Positions 49,401-61,200 of a stretch of 64,000 bases of DNA are shown piece after piece; position 1 is the stretch's first letter, and each line of letters begins with the position of its first letter. Origin of the DNA: Lineus longissimus (taxonomy: Eukaryota > Nemertea > Pilidiophora > Heteronemertea > Lineidae); contig NC_088310.1 of the NCBI RefSeq assembly GCF_910592395.1, positions 1,061,501 through 1,125,500 on the forward strand, given 5' to 3'. A program made the position numbers and the translations under genes. The notes beneath the pieces were generated by a model. The model ran no database searches, had not been told where the DNA came from, and worked only from the letters and a program-made list of their open reading frames with translations.

Positions 49401-52400
49401 TGGTTTTGGCCTCTTGATTAACTACCTTTTAGACTTTGTTGTCAGTGATAACCAAATAACCCTATTGATCTATTTTGGACTAGAAATGCATCACTGTTCC
49501 ATAAACTATAACATTATTCTACAACAAGTAACAGAGATACATCAGTAGTCACGAGTCTGTGAACTGGAGTTATAGGTACCTTGTCTGGTATATACTACAC
49601 ATTACAGTATCAGCTATGTCAAAAATACTAGTAAAACAGTTTCTGAACTCAGCAGAATTGATAAGGGCATAAAAACCTGCAAACAGATACATTTCTTGTC
49701 TTTAACCAAGTGTGAAATCCATATGGTCTAATACTTTAAATCATGTTACTGATTGTGCTCTGTACCTTTTAAGGTGGCCTGAAGCGGCAGCCATCTTTCA
49801 GCCTTGATATCAAAGAAGAAGGCAGTGAGATTGACATAGAGATCTATATGAGCTGCATCTCGGCTTTACTTAAGTTGGCACAGGTGAGGTGCATTTTATA
49901 GCCAAGTTTATATCATTCTGCCATAGCAGTGGTGGCCTTGGTTGAATGAGCTCCTATATGTACCTCCAATGTCAGGCACTGAAGAGCTGTGTGTACCATT
50001 GTTAAACTAGTCAACAGCTAACACACTCGTGGCATCAGAATGTGCCACAAGGTTCAATCCGCAGATACTGGTCTTCTTCTGCGTTAGCTCCTTTGAGTGT
50101 TTCTTGCCTGACACAACGATTGGCCACCAATTGGTATAGAAGACTCCATCTTCAGTGATTGAGGAAGAGATGATCACCGGCTACCGATGGGAGGATTCTC
50201 TCTGCACCATACTAATCTTTTGAATGTAGATTTCTCTCTTGTCTCGTTACAGAGTGAAAACCAGCTCCTGATGAGAATTCTTCCACACGAATACCAGCGG
50301 AAAACATTCGATCTCCTGATCCAGTCGTCGTTGGAATCGATTGTGAACGAGGGAGAACAGATTGCCATTTCAGCCAGGAAGTTGATTGCTAAACACGACT
50401 TCTCTGGCCTGTTGTCCATCTTCCCTGTGGTGAAACATCTACGCTCGGTCAAGGTGGAATTTATACAGACTTTGGAGGTATGGGGTCCAGATGGGGAATG
50501 TTCGCTGTTTTATTTTTGCGATTTAGAAAGCAAACATGGCATTAAACTCTAACGCATTACGATACCTGCGGCTGTGACGAGCCTGTTGATCAAAGTCTAT
50601 GTTAATATTGGTGTCTACCTGGCAAATGTCAGATTTATGAAATTGAATAAAGTAATATCTTCTTTCCTTTAGGGATGTCAGGCACCGACGCGACATAAGC
50701 TGACCTCACTCATGGACTCGCTCAGTACTACAGTAGGTCATCGCTATTCACTTTATGCATCTGTATGCCTGAGAGGGCAGTGATATTTCAGTGTCTTCGT
50801 GACATTGAAGAAAAGGTTACTGTTGGACTTGCTTTTTCAATTGATTGTTTGAATTGAATGATTGTTCACTATCTTTGCTAAGCTCATCCTTTGCCTGTCT
50901 GTTTTCAGGGTGCCAAAGCATTGGAGTCATTCATCGAAAATATAAGGGTAAGTCAGAATAATGGGATGCAATCCTGATTCTTCAATTTCATGCTGGTCAA
51001 GCTGTACTTGTTTGAAAGAGGGGAAATTGTCAGTTAGTTTATGACCACTTGTCACAATGTCTCATGATAACAATATGGCTGTGCCAGTCGGAGGCAATGG
51101 CCACCAATTCAAGTTTGGGTAGAACCACGTCAACATGGTAGTATTCCGGTCATGATGAGGAGGATGGTTACTGATTTAGATATCTTGTTGTTTACTTGTG
51201 TCTATCATCATTCCAGAATGACTCTGATAAACAATCCAACATGCCCAAGGACGGAACAGTCCATGAACTTGCTAATAATGTAAGTAAGCCAATGTGGCAA
51301 CTCGATGTGACCTTGAAATTTGTAGGAATTGCAGAGTCGGAGGTCTGAAATGTTTCTAAAGTCAGCGTAATGTTAGTTGTGCTGGAGTCATTTCTTGTTC
51401 TGAAGTAGAGTGTAATGTCCCTTAAGAGGATGAGGGATACAATCTAAAGGAATAATTCCATGACTTGGTTTTGCATAGTTTTGGTGAAGTTCACAATACT
51501 TTTCATTTTTTAGGTGCTGATCTTCCTTGAACAACTGATGGATTATGGAGAAACAGCAGGTGCTATGCTTCTAGAACAAGGCAAGTTGAAAAATAAGATA
51601 CACTTAAAACAGAAATAGCTCTCCCCAGATGTCCTCCTGCATTCTGATGAGGAAAGATCCAACTTTCTAATGAGACATTGGTTTGGGTGGTTCCCTCAAG
51701 CGCCTGTTTGGCTATAGATGTCTGGCTAAGGAAGCATTTGACCGCGCTGAAGTGCAGTATAGAAGAACACAGAGATTGATTTCCTGATGTAACATACTCC
51801 TCTGCTGCTGCACCACTGGGTGCCAAAACTGATCAGGGTGCGACAGACTGCTTGTCATCTCTTACATTAATGTAAGTGCCTTCTCTTTCAGAAGCCAAAA
51901 CCACACCCACTGACCTCAAACGTGATGATATTTTTAAGCATAAACTTGCTGATTATATAAGTAAGTACTAATAACCAAAAAGTAGGGTAATGGAACCAAG
52001 TATGATACTGAGATAATGGTCGATAATTGTACTTTTGATGATGATATTGCAGTCACTTGGTTCTTGATCAAAGGAAGTGGCAGTGAGTCGTGTGGCATTG
52101 CAGTCACTTGATTCTTGATCAAAGGAAGTGGCAGTGAGTCGTGTGGCATTGCAGTCACTTGGTTCTTGATCAAAGGAAGTGGCAGTGAGTCGTGTAGCAT
52201 TGCAGTCACTTGGTTCTTGATCAAAGGAAGTGGCAGTGAGTCGTGTGGCATTGCAGTCACTTGGTTCTTGATCAAAGGAAGTGGCAGTGAGTCGTGTAGC
52301 ATTGCAGTCACTTGGTTCTTGATCAAAGGAAGTGGCAGTGAGTCGTGTAGCATTGCAGTCACTTGGTTCTTGATCAAAGGAAGTGGCAGTGAGTCGTGTA

Positions 52401-53941
52401 GCATTGCAGTCACTTGGTTCTTGATCAAAGGAAGTGGCAGTGAGTCCTGTAGCGTGCTCACCAAACATTTTGCTCTTTTTTCCAGACAAGGTGCTGTGTG
52501 CATTGAACCTCAACCTGTGTAACAAATCTAATTGCTACGGAGAGACTCTGAAGGCCGTCTTCATTCTGAACAACTACAATTATGTACTCACTTCCATGAA
52601 GAGGTAAGTAGACAGCTCTTTTGTAAAGAAAGTGTATTCCTGTGGCTGACACTACACTCTCTGATAGACATCCCCAGATGATGAAATCAGACATGGACCA
52701 AGATCGCCACTGTGGTGTTGGGAGTTTTCATTGCAACCAAAGTTTCAGGTGAAGTCTTGAGAAAAGGCTTGGCAATATCACAGGAAACAGGGCGTTTAAT
52801 TGTTGATTGAGCCACGTTTCGCGTGAGACCGTCCTTGGTCAAGATAACCCTGTGACTGAATGTGTTGCCTCCTTTCCAGATCTGGCGTATTAGAAGCGCT
52901 AACAGCTTATAACAAAGATGTCGAGAAGTACTATAATGAGCAACTCCTTGAGCATATGAGGTTGTATTCACAAAGGTAAGGTAACCAGGCCACTTTGAGG
53001 TGTGTGAGTGTGTGTGTGGTGGTAGCATGTAAAAACAGCCAGATACATTGGAAAAGGCTGTTTGTAACTAACAGAAGAAGATGATGAACCTGTTAAGATC
53101 TAGCCTTATGAAATTCCAATAATCTTTGCTGCAAAATATGCCTGTACAATGAAATGTGTTCAGCCTTATGGTGGGTGTTGTTCCCTTTGAAAAGTCTGTT
53201 ATGGATCTCGGACAAGAGAAGAAATGAGTGATAAAATGTTGTTGTGGGGATGACGGGGATGTGGAAATGGTATGAGATGCTGTAGCTGTCATTGTTCCTG
53301 TTGAGCCTCTGAAGATAACGTGTACGTTTCTGTTACAGTTGGAGTCGTGTCCTTCATTACATCTATGAGCCAAGCAAACCTGCCTCACTTCAGAAGACTC
53401 CATCGCCGGAGTCGGGGAAGTTAAAAGATAAGGAGAGGCAAACTATCAAAGATAAATTTGCTGTAAGTAATCAGGTTATGGTAGAAAAAAAAAAAAATTT
53501 TCAGAGATTTTTTGATTTGATGAACTTTTCCTGGTAAAGTTTCTGAGAGGAGGCAATAAAAAAAAAAATTTCACAAATTTTTGTCCTTCCATTAAAATCA
53601 GCTATTTTATGAAATGATCTCCTGCATGAAGATTGCATTTAATCTTGTTTATGATGTATACTGTCATTAAAAGTCAATATTGAATTCAATGTTTATATTT
53701 TCAGGGTTTCAACAAAGAGATGGAGGAGTTATTCCGTACGCAGAAAACGTATGCTAGTCCTGATCCAGAATTACGTGCCAAACTCACCAAGGACAACAAG
53801 GACTTTATTCTGCCCAAATACAGATCATTCTTGGAGAAATACATGACAATGAACTTTTCAAAAACTCCAGATAAATATACGAAATATTCCGCTGACGATG
53901 TGAGCTACATGATTGATCAGTTCTTTGAAGGTGCTATGTGA
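43473..53941 (+). CDS. EXOC7: exocyst complex component 7 (Exo70)
   Basis: Exocyst subunit that binds membrane phosphoinositides and tethers secretory vesicles. Twenty exons with matching phases: 43473-43523, 43730-43895, 44197-44281, 44575-44680, 44948-45065, 45373-45565, 46402-46471, 48362-48423, 48612-48673, 49774-49883, 50253-50477, 50673-50732, 50909-50947, 51217-51279, 51514-51580, 51892-51960, 52486-52603, 52880-52975, 53339-53462, 53705-53941; 706 residues. The N-terminal coiled coil (LLKESLDKSDNMTKNMLSIL) and LDNVLSFYHVAKEADPIIRE match human. Exons 7-10 (KDTPTRRTSKRVA, SLIRGSIHSLP) correspond to the variable linker that is alternatively spliced in mammals. The Exo70 domain shows LPHEYQRKTFDLLIQSSLE, MPKDGTVHELANN, AVFILNNYNYVL and a C-terminus KYTKYSADDVSYMIDQFF. 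Intron 15 has a GC donor (CAAG then GCAAGT). Two introns carry minisatellites. Confidence 0.97.
47042..47395. repeat. 36-bp minisatellite in EXOC7 intron 7, about 10 units
   Basis: Units read ACCTCCTGTATACATGTCTC then CATACATGTAATGCAG. The first two are slightly longer and carry GGCATGGA in place of TACATGTA; the last three have TACACATG. The core palindromes TGTATACA and TACATGTA could form hairpins. The period is a multiple of 3, so several frames are open on both strands; these are not genes. Confidence 0.95.
52046..52454. repeat. 51-bp minisatellite in EXOC7 intron 16, eight units
   Basis: Eight near-identical units, each ATTGCAGTCACTTGGTTCTT then GATCAAAGGAAGTGGCAGTG and AGTCGTGT(G/A)GC. 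Every unit contains TTGCAG, a decoy splice acceptor. The array ends only about 31 bp before the true acceptor of exon 17 (52485). The period is a multiple of 3, giving long open frames on both strands that are artefacts of the repeat. Use of a decoy acceptor would shift the frame into exon 17 and end at a stop near 52520. Confidence 0.95.
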
Positions 53942-55116
53942 GACGACTGTGTTTGGTTGGTGGTCAAGGTTTGCATCTGATAACTTGGCGGCCTATTATT
54001 ATTCCATTGGTGATGTACGAGAATGTAGCTTATAATCTTGGGTGCTGTCTTCAGTTATAGTAAGGTTGTTTCTTTAGTTATAACTTGGATGAATGAAAAG
54101 ACAGTAGGCAGGTGAGATTTTAAGAAAAGGTGCATCGTTAACATTTTTGGCAGGAATGATATTGTCTGGTGAAAGACATCATCTTCTCAGATCATTAGAG
54201 TGTTGTTGGTGATTCTCCTGTGGATATTGCCGAGATGCCTTCTCACATGGTCAATTATTTTATTTGTAGCTGGTTGAAGCTATTGGGGTAAAGTTTTTAT
54301 CAAGTCCTACTGAACATTGGCAAAGGGGTTACTGGTACCACACTTGATTAACTGAAAAAGACAAAACCTGAGATCAAAAAATATTACAAATCAGGCAATC
54401 TAAGTACAGATATCTAAAAATACTACTCTTGAAGTAGTTATGCCTCTCCTGCATTGTCTAATGTTATGTAAACTCTGATGATGTACGATTTGTATACTGT
54501 ACTATATGACTGTACATTTGATAAAAAATTGTGAAAGAAAATTGTCAGTTTTGTTCCTTTGTTCATTCATGAAGAGTGGTCTTTACTCTAGCTCAGTACA
54601 ACCTGTCAGTCCTGTTTCTGTGGCTGCTGTAGTCCTTGAGCTGGCCACGTCTTCCCCTCTGTGCTGTCTGGCGTTTGTTATTGGAAGACACCAATATGTC
54701 TATTCCAGAGCAGTTGGATGGGCTTCTATGGCAGTCCTGGTTGTGATGGCAAGTTCAGGTTGTGATGCATTATGGTGGTTATGGTCCTGGCTGTGACACT
54801 GTTACTGTTGTCCATTAGAACAATCTGCTGGATGTGGCACGATCCTCGTAGCCTTTTGGCTGTGAGACGATCTTGGATGACCACTGTGAACAGTTGGTCG
54901 CAAGGACAAACCCTCTTATAAGCCTACTGATGGTAAACAGACAGTCGCCATAACCCCAGACATGTTACCGGATTGGTGACCTCCGGAACAGTCCTTGTTG
55001 TGACATTTCGATGAGTGGTTATTTAGCCTGCTTGGGACACTGACGTGTCCGGCTTGTGATTGTCCAATTGTCCTCAGTTCTACCATTGGTTCGTTAGTTT
55101 AACACTAGGTTGACAG
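53942..55116. other. EXOC7 3' flank, no gene seen
   Basis: Sequence after the EXOC7 stop codon, probably including its 3' UTR. The 96-codon plus frame at 54506-54796 is hydrophobic and repetitive in wording and has no recognisable domain. Confidence 0.45.
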
Positions 55117-55274
55117 ATGGCGTTGGAGAGTTTCATCCCTGGTTGCCATGGCGATGTCATGATGCCGTCCGCCCATTCCAACCTCGAAGATGCCCAAAAC
55201 CTCGCAGCTAACTTAATTGCTAGCTTGTCAAAGCAACGTCTAAAGAAACTGTTGAAGACCCAAGAGAAACGTAG
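55117..55274 (+). CDS. candidate first coding exon of an unrecognised gene (weak)
   Basis: An ATG opens 52 codons (MALESFIPGCHGDVMMPSAH, then a lysine-rich helix around SLSKQRLKKLLKTQEK) and runs into AAACGTAG followed by GTAATT, a possible donor. Composition is protein-like (amphipathic, Ala/Leu/Lys). I do not recognise a family and cannot find the next exon in the remaining 8.7 kb, so it would need a long intron. It may equally be chance. Confidence 0.25.
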
Positions 55275-58200
55275 GTAATTCAGCAATTTGAAGTTTTTGG
55301 CAATTCACGCGGGTCTGTTTTATTCTCATCAGTTTTGCATTGAATGATAGGCTACAATATAAGTTCATACGTAATACCTTGGCGTGGTAGCATGGCTATC
55401 CTTCGGGAGCCATGCGCGCCCGGGATGGTTTTTCACAATTGAGATGATTACATGTGAGATATATATCTAGACCAAGGCGGCAGCGCGCTGCATGGGTCAA
55501 GATGAGATGCCCCCTACTTGTCTCCCTCCTTCTGCTGTCTTCACTCTCTTGCAGATAGAAGGTCACTCCATTGAGTCGGGTCAGATTGAATTGCAACATA
55601 AAATGAGATATCATTCATGTAGCTTTCAACAAGATTCTGGCAAGTGAACTTGTGAGGAGGGAAGTCATGACAAGGCCTTGGCTAAATATATCAAGGGTCG
55701 ATATATTGTCCAGGGTATATAAGGCAACTGAAGGCAAGTATCGCTTAAAAATAAAATACATAATTACAAATTAAACTACATGGGTTATTGAAATGAATTT
55801 CACTTAATCCTATCATCTGATTAAAGGGTAAAAACCGAAGAGCATTTCTAAAACCATTTTGGAGAGAGAATCACTTAATTGTCCCAAGGGTGCTAGTTAT
55901 TTCTATTTACTATTAATTTTCGATTTTAGAGTAAATAATGTATATTGCTATCGAGATTATGTATCCATCTTGTCAGTTCCATTTTGAGATACATGACTTC
56001 GTTAATTGAAAACTTGATGGATGAAACAGATACTGGTAGCCGCCTGAATGGTTTTGAATGGTGGTGCCGCACTTAATGCCCTTATCTAGTCTGATGCTTC
56101 TCTTATCATAATGCACTCTGATTATTTAATATGCACTTTATAAGTTCCACGATCCCTGATATCAATTCTACTAATGCAAAACTGTTGAAATTCAATTATT
56201 GAATTATGCTTTTTAATTTATGTCTGTCTGAGCGGGATTGTTATTCGAGACACCTTTGTGTTTTTCTGTCCGCTGTGAAGAATTGTGACGGGGTGGGGGG
56301 GGGGGGGGGGCATGGGCTATTGGCACGCCTACCTTAGAATTACTTACTGGATATTTGCACAGCCTTTCGTGGCACAAAGACTTCTCATTTAATTTTCAAT
56401 TAATTCCAATTTCACATGTAGCTGTGAAATTTTTTACAACATTTCGTTTGACTGGGGGACCTGTGAGTGTTATAAAAACTGATATGATTCAATCTATTTG
56501 GAAGCTATTTTTGTTAAAAGGTAACAACTTGTCTGAAGAAACAATCAAATGGTAGGAAAATGGCAGTTTGAGCTGATCCCCTTTTGACAACTGAAATTTT
56601 AAAACCCGTCCACTTATCGATCTCCTCTCCCTGAATGTCTGACGAACAGTGTTCGTTTTTTGCCTTCACGACCTGCTCCCTCTATAGTGAGTATTGACAG
56701 TCTTGTAAACGCAGGGATAGTTATTCAGTCAAAGTACGCGCTGTTTCACTTTTCTCAATTGAATATCTCATTGTCTCCTTGAAAAATTCATACATGCGGC
56801 AGAATATGCGACTCTTCATTTAACGGATAAGTCAGTAAATATTAATGAAGATGACATCCCTATATGTCACATGGAGAAGTTCTCCTCCATTATCTAAAAT
56901 ACTTAGCGTACATCGTTGAGGTGTTAAACATGCCCACGGTAGTCGCTACTTCCCACCACAAAAACAATGCCGCCTTTACTGTTACATTGATTTTCCAAAA
57001 TGCCTTCCACTTTTCGATCACTTCTCGGAGTCTGAAGGGCCCTCCATGAGCAAAGTCACTCAACATGTGCTCTTGTCTTGCCTTAGAATGCACCAACGTG
57101 CCAGTTTTCAATTTACTCACTTCCCAACTTTATTGTTACTTCGTTTTCCAATATTTTCTCGTACGCTAAGTGTCATGCGAAAGTGAATGGCAAATCCTTT
57201 GTCTTTATTTCATGTGTATAGTCGTTAAATGGAACATGTCCGTGAAACTCTCTAAGGGTTGACATTGGCCGATATCATCTACCCACAAAGCAGCGTATTT
57301 TGCTGAGGGAGAAAGTTTACCTGGTCCAGTTAAGGTGATTTTTAGAGCCACGTGGCCCTGTCCTGTTTAAAAGGGATGTGACAACTAAAATGTTCATCCC
57401 TGCGAAAATGAGGATTTTCATATCTCAAGCACGGGCTTGTCGTCCTAGTAAACCTCCCTCGTTTAGTTTTGTCCGTATTTCACCAAATGGCAGACAAGTG
57501 ATGGTGGTCAGACATGGCCTTTGCATCAATCCCATGGTTCCTGAGATTCAATGATCCGTGACCTTTGTTTGTCCTTTATATCAAAACACATGATTTCGTG
57601 ATAGAAACAAAATATTCGATAGGGGCGGAAATTTTTTAATTTTTCCAGTTGACAATGTAAGTGTTAGCCAGCTGTGTCAACCAAGATAATGTTGGTGGCT
57701 ATATTTATTTTAGGACACATGTCTATTGTACTTTTGGGCGACCATAATTTCCTGTTTGGACTTTTATATAAACCATATAATGCAATGCTATTGATGTTGG
57801 TATGGTTGATGCCATTAAGTGGAAGGCAGTTTTGGAATAGAGGGAATTTGGAAATATTTTTGAAAATTTGACCATAAATTTTAAACTGGTATTAAATTTT
57901 GCTATCTTTTTCATAGTCTCTTTGGACTTATATTATTTGTTATTTGTGGGAATGAAACATTCCCTTTCGACAATTGTATAGACCCAACAATACAAGGTGG
58001 TTGATAAAGATCTGATACCATAAGGGGGGGGGGAGATTCTGATATGTCGCTGGACCTTTGGAAGTCAAGTTTGGATCCTTGACTCCAAGTCTATCCTACT
58101 TGGACATTTCATGCCATGGATGTGCGCGGCGTGGGCCATGCTACAAACAGCAAGTGACACCAATCTTTACCAGAACCGTTTCTCGTGTAATTGTGTGTGA

Positions 58201-61200
58201 GTGCACAGCAAGGGATATTACTTCTGAAGAGTGTTGTGCCATTGTAGTAACTTTCTACTATCTTCACCTCTTGCTCCGATATAAAAAGGTTAAGGAATTA
58301 TCCGCTAATACCCCATGTTTGATATAACTCCCTTAACCCACAATGCAGCCAATCCAATTACGAACCCCGCCCTACTACCAGTGTCACTAGGTAATCCTGT
58401 CATGAACATCTTCCAGATTGCCCTAACCACAAAGTAAATCGTCATGTCTTCAAACAAACACAGGTTTGATTTCGTTTATCAATACAATAATTACTCACCC
58501 TCGCGTTTCGCGTGTGAGACCTTTCGTCAATAAAATAGAAATGATCGCTTCTTTCTGTTACTCGCCGTGAGTAATTTATTGTCTCAATATAAACCAGAGT
58601 CAATCGCTTTAATTACTTATCGTATAAAGATTGGTACATCTCTCTTGCACGGTATTAACAAACTCATCGCCAACCTTTCTATTTGCCTTTCATTTACCAA
58701 AGTAACGATGGTCTTGGCGCTTATATCTTAATGCATCTCTATTGACATGGAGAAATTAAACTTTTATCCGTGAATGGCGGATCAGTTAATCTTCGCGTTC
58801 TACATGATTGGACAATTGCCTCTAATCAGACGGTGTTTCAATATGATGCACTCTCGAGCCAGGTTATCCTGCCTTTGTCGCTTCTCTGTGTGATGTCTTC
58901 GAACAGGTTATCTGCGTAGTTTGCTGAGCAATTGCATCGTTTTATGGTTGAGTAAACTCTGCTGTTCTTAACAAACTCGTGCGTATCCTGCGGCTAGGTG
59001 TCCAACTGATCTTTGTGGCGTTTAATTGAGTGTGGCTGTTCGCTGCGTGGTGTCTTACTCATCCTGTTGTCCGCGTGTCGGCGATGCAGACTAGCGATGT
59101 CAATCGCTGCATTGCATCGTGGGACGAGACAACGCTGTATCAAATAGATCATATGACCAGGGTAGAAAGAAAATAGTATTGTGAGCGGAAAAACAGTGGG
59201 ACGTTTATGATGAATACTGTCATTATGTCTCTCATGTCAGTGGGTGACGTGAAGAATGGGCAACATGTATAACAAGTGGAAATATCATTTCTTTTAGTTA
59301 GCTGATGAGAATCAATGGAGATTTGCACGGATTTTTTCTTTGTTTTGAGTTTGTTTTTTCTGTTGATGTCGAAGTGTGGGAACATGTAATCTCTTGACGT
59401 GATGTGAGCGTCCTTATTGATTGAAAACAGAGAAACTGAATGGCGACATGTTTTTCTACTCATTTCGTGTTTTTCTTGCCAACTGTGCAGTCTGACTTCT
59501 CCAGCTGGTTTCTTCAGACTGTTTAACTGTCCAGAATCGTTATGATCATGTCACTGATATTAAAAGTGCCATTAAAAATGCCACGAGGAAATGTTATAAT
59601 GCTTTGTCTATCCAATATTAGATAATGCCACAACGGCTTTTCATTTCCACCATTTTCCACCTCTCGTTGCAACTCTCAGACTTTCTCGCGTTGCGCTACT
59701 TCTTTCTCCGTGATGCGTAGAAATTCAAGTGGATGTCACACTATCATACATTGTTGTTGCTTTCATATCACATTACTAATACAAGCCTCTTCTCCAAGTG
59801 GCACTCATGGGTCAGAACGAGATCAGAATGCTTCAGGTCAGGAACTCGGCTACATAATCGGTTAAGTTGACTTCCTCACACAGTGTCTCTTGACATGAAA
59901 TCAACGACTTTCTCTTCGAGTTGCTGCATTTCCGATCTTGCCCTAAACTGATGACTTTTATCCCTACTTTAGCTTCCGTCTGATGCGTACCTTGAAAACA
60001 AAAACTTAACACTTTGTATCACCTCATTCAAACATTCTGAAGTGTGTTTGAAATCTGTTCACGTCTGTTACGTTTTTGGAACGGGATGACAGCTGGTCGA
60101 AGTTCCTGCCGTGAGATGTGTTGGCCTTTTTCTCCCACCATACCTCGCCATTTCACCCATTGTCAGGTGTTTCCTTCCAAACTTCAACTTGGTAACTGAT
60201 TCATTTCAGCGCGGCTACCCTAGATTTATGCTCAGTCATACTATGTTTGATCCTTTGTCTCTGAAGGAAATGTGGGCATACTATTTTGGTCAGGATACAA
60301 TGTATGTATGCTAATCTATAAAACCTGTCCAAATTTGTTGGCTTTGAAAATGTTTCAGAATTTTGAACTGACTCTGAAGATGAAAAAATGTCCAAGTCCA
60401 AATATTATTTTGAGAATACTGGGAGAGCTTGATAATAACTCATTGTCTTTCATTTCTCTTGCTTCATTAATGAAATCACTCGCGGATTAGACCCAATCTT
60501 GATTTAACAGATTATCGGCAAAGAATTAACAGGATGAATAGGACTGTTGAAAGCTGGCTTACTCCTTGAAAAGGGTGCATTAGCCCTGCTTCATCTCGCA
60601 CAAGAAATTCCCATTATAATGCATTCATTGGATTTTTCATGAATGACTATGAGACACAGACAAAACATATTGATGCTTTGAAAGAAACAAGTTAGACTTG
60701 CTCTACTACAGTTATTTGTGAATGAGAAACTGGTGTGAAAACTACCACATTAGCGCAAGCCCATGTGCAAGCAACTAGATAGTATGGTCCCCTGCGCATG
60801 TCTTGCCGATGATTGAAAAGACCCCTGTCACACTCAGGTCGCCTGACGTCACTTGGGTCTCATAAGATCAACCGCTTCCTCTCGTCAACGTCTCAGGAAA
60901 TTAGCTCCATTGTAAGGCGCTGACAGCTCTAATGATAGGGATTGTCGCTAACAAATTTGCCGTGGATTCCTCCAACCACCAGCGCCTTTGTGAGGGCGAG
61001 ATAGCTAGCTAGCGTATCGTGCCACCATTCCTGACATGTTGATGTTAACTGTTCGCTAGTTATCTTATTGATGGCTCCCTTGGCTCTCTTCAAGAAAACG
61101 TTCCGTCTCTGCATCTAATCTGACTGACGGATGCGATTTTATGGTGGTTTTCCAAAAGATGATTTATTGATGGAATCGGGTTGAGGTTTTTGCTATCCAA

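Noticed and set aside
51934-52525. Open frames of 185-189 codons with DSLPLPLIKNQVTA repeats
   Set aside because: Produced by the 51-bp minisatellite in EXOC7 intron 16.
52810-58525. Similar GTTTCGCGTG(TG)AGACC strings at about 52818 and 58505
   Set aside because: Only about 17 bp of similarity; too short to call a repeat family without a search.
59149-59463. 104-codon minus-strand open frame
   Set aside because: Low-complexity Lys/Phe-rich translation with no recognised domain or splice context.
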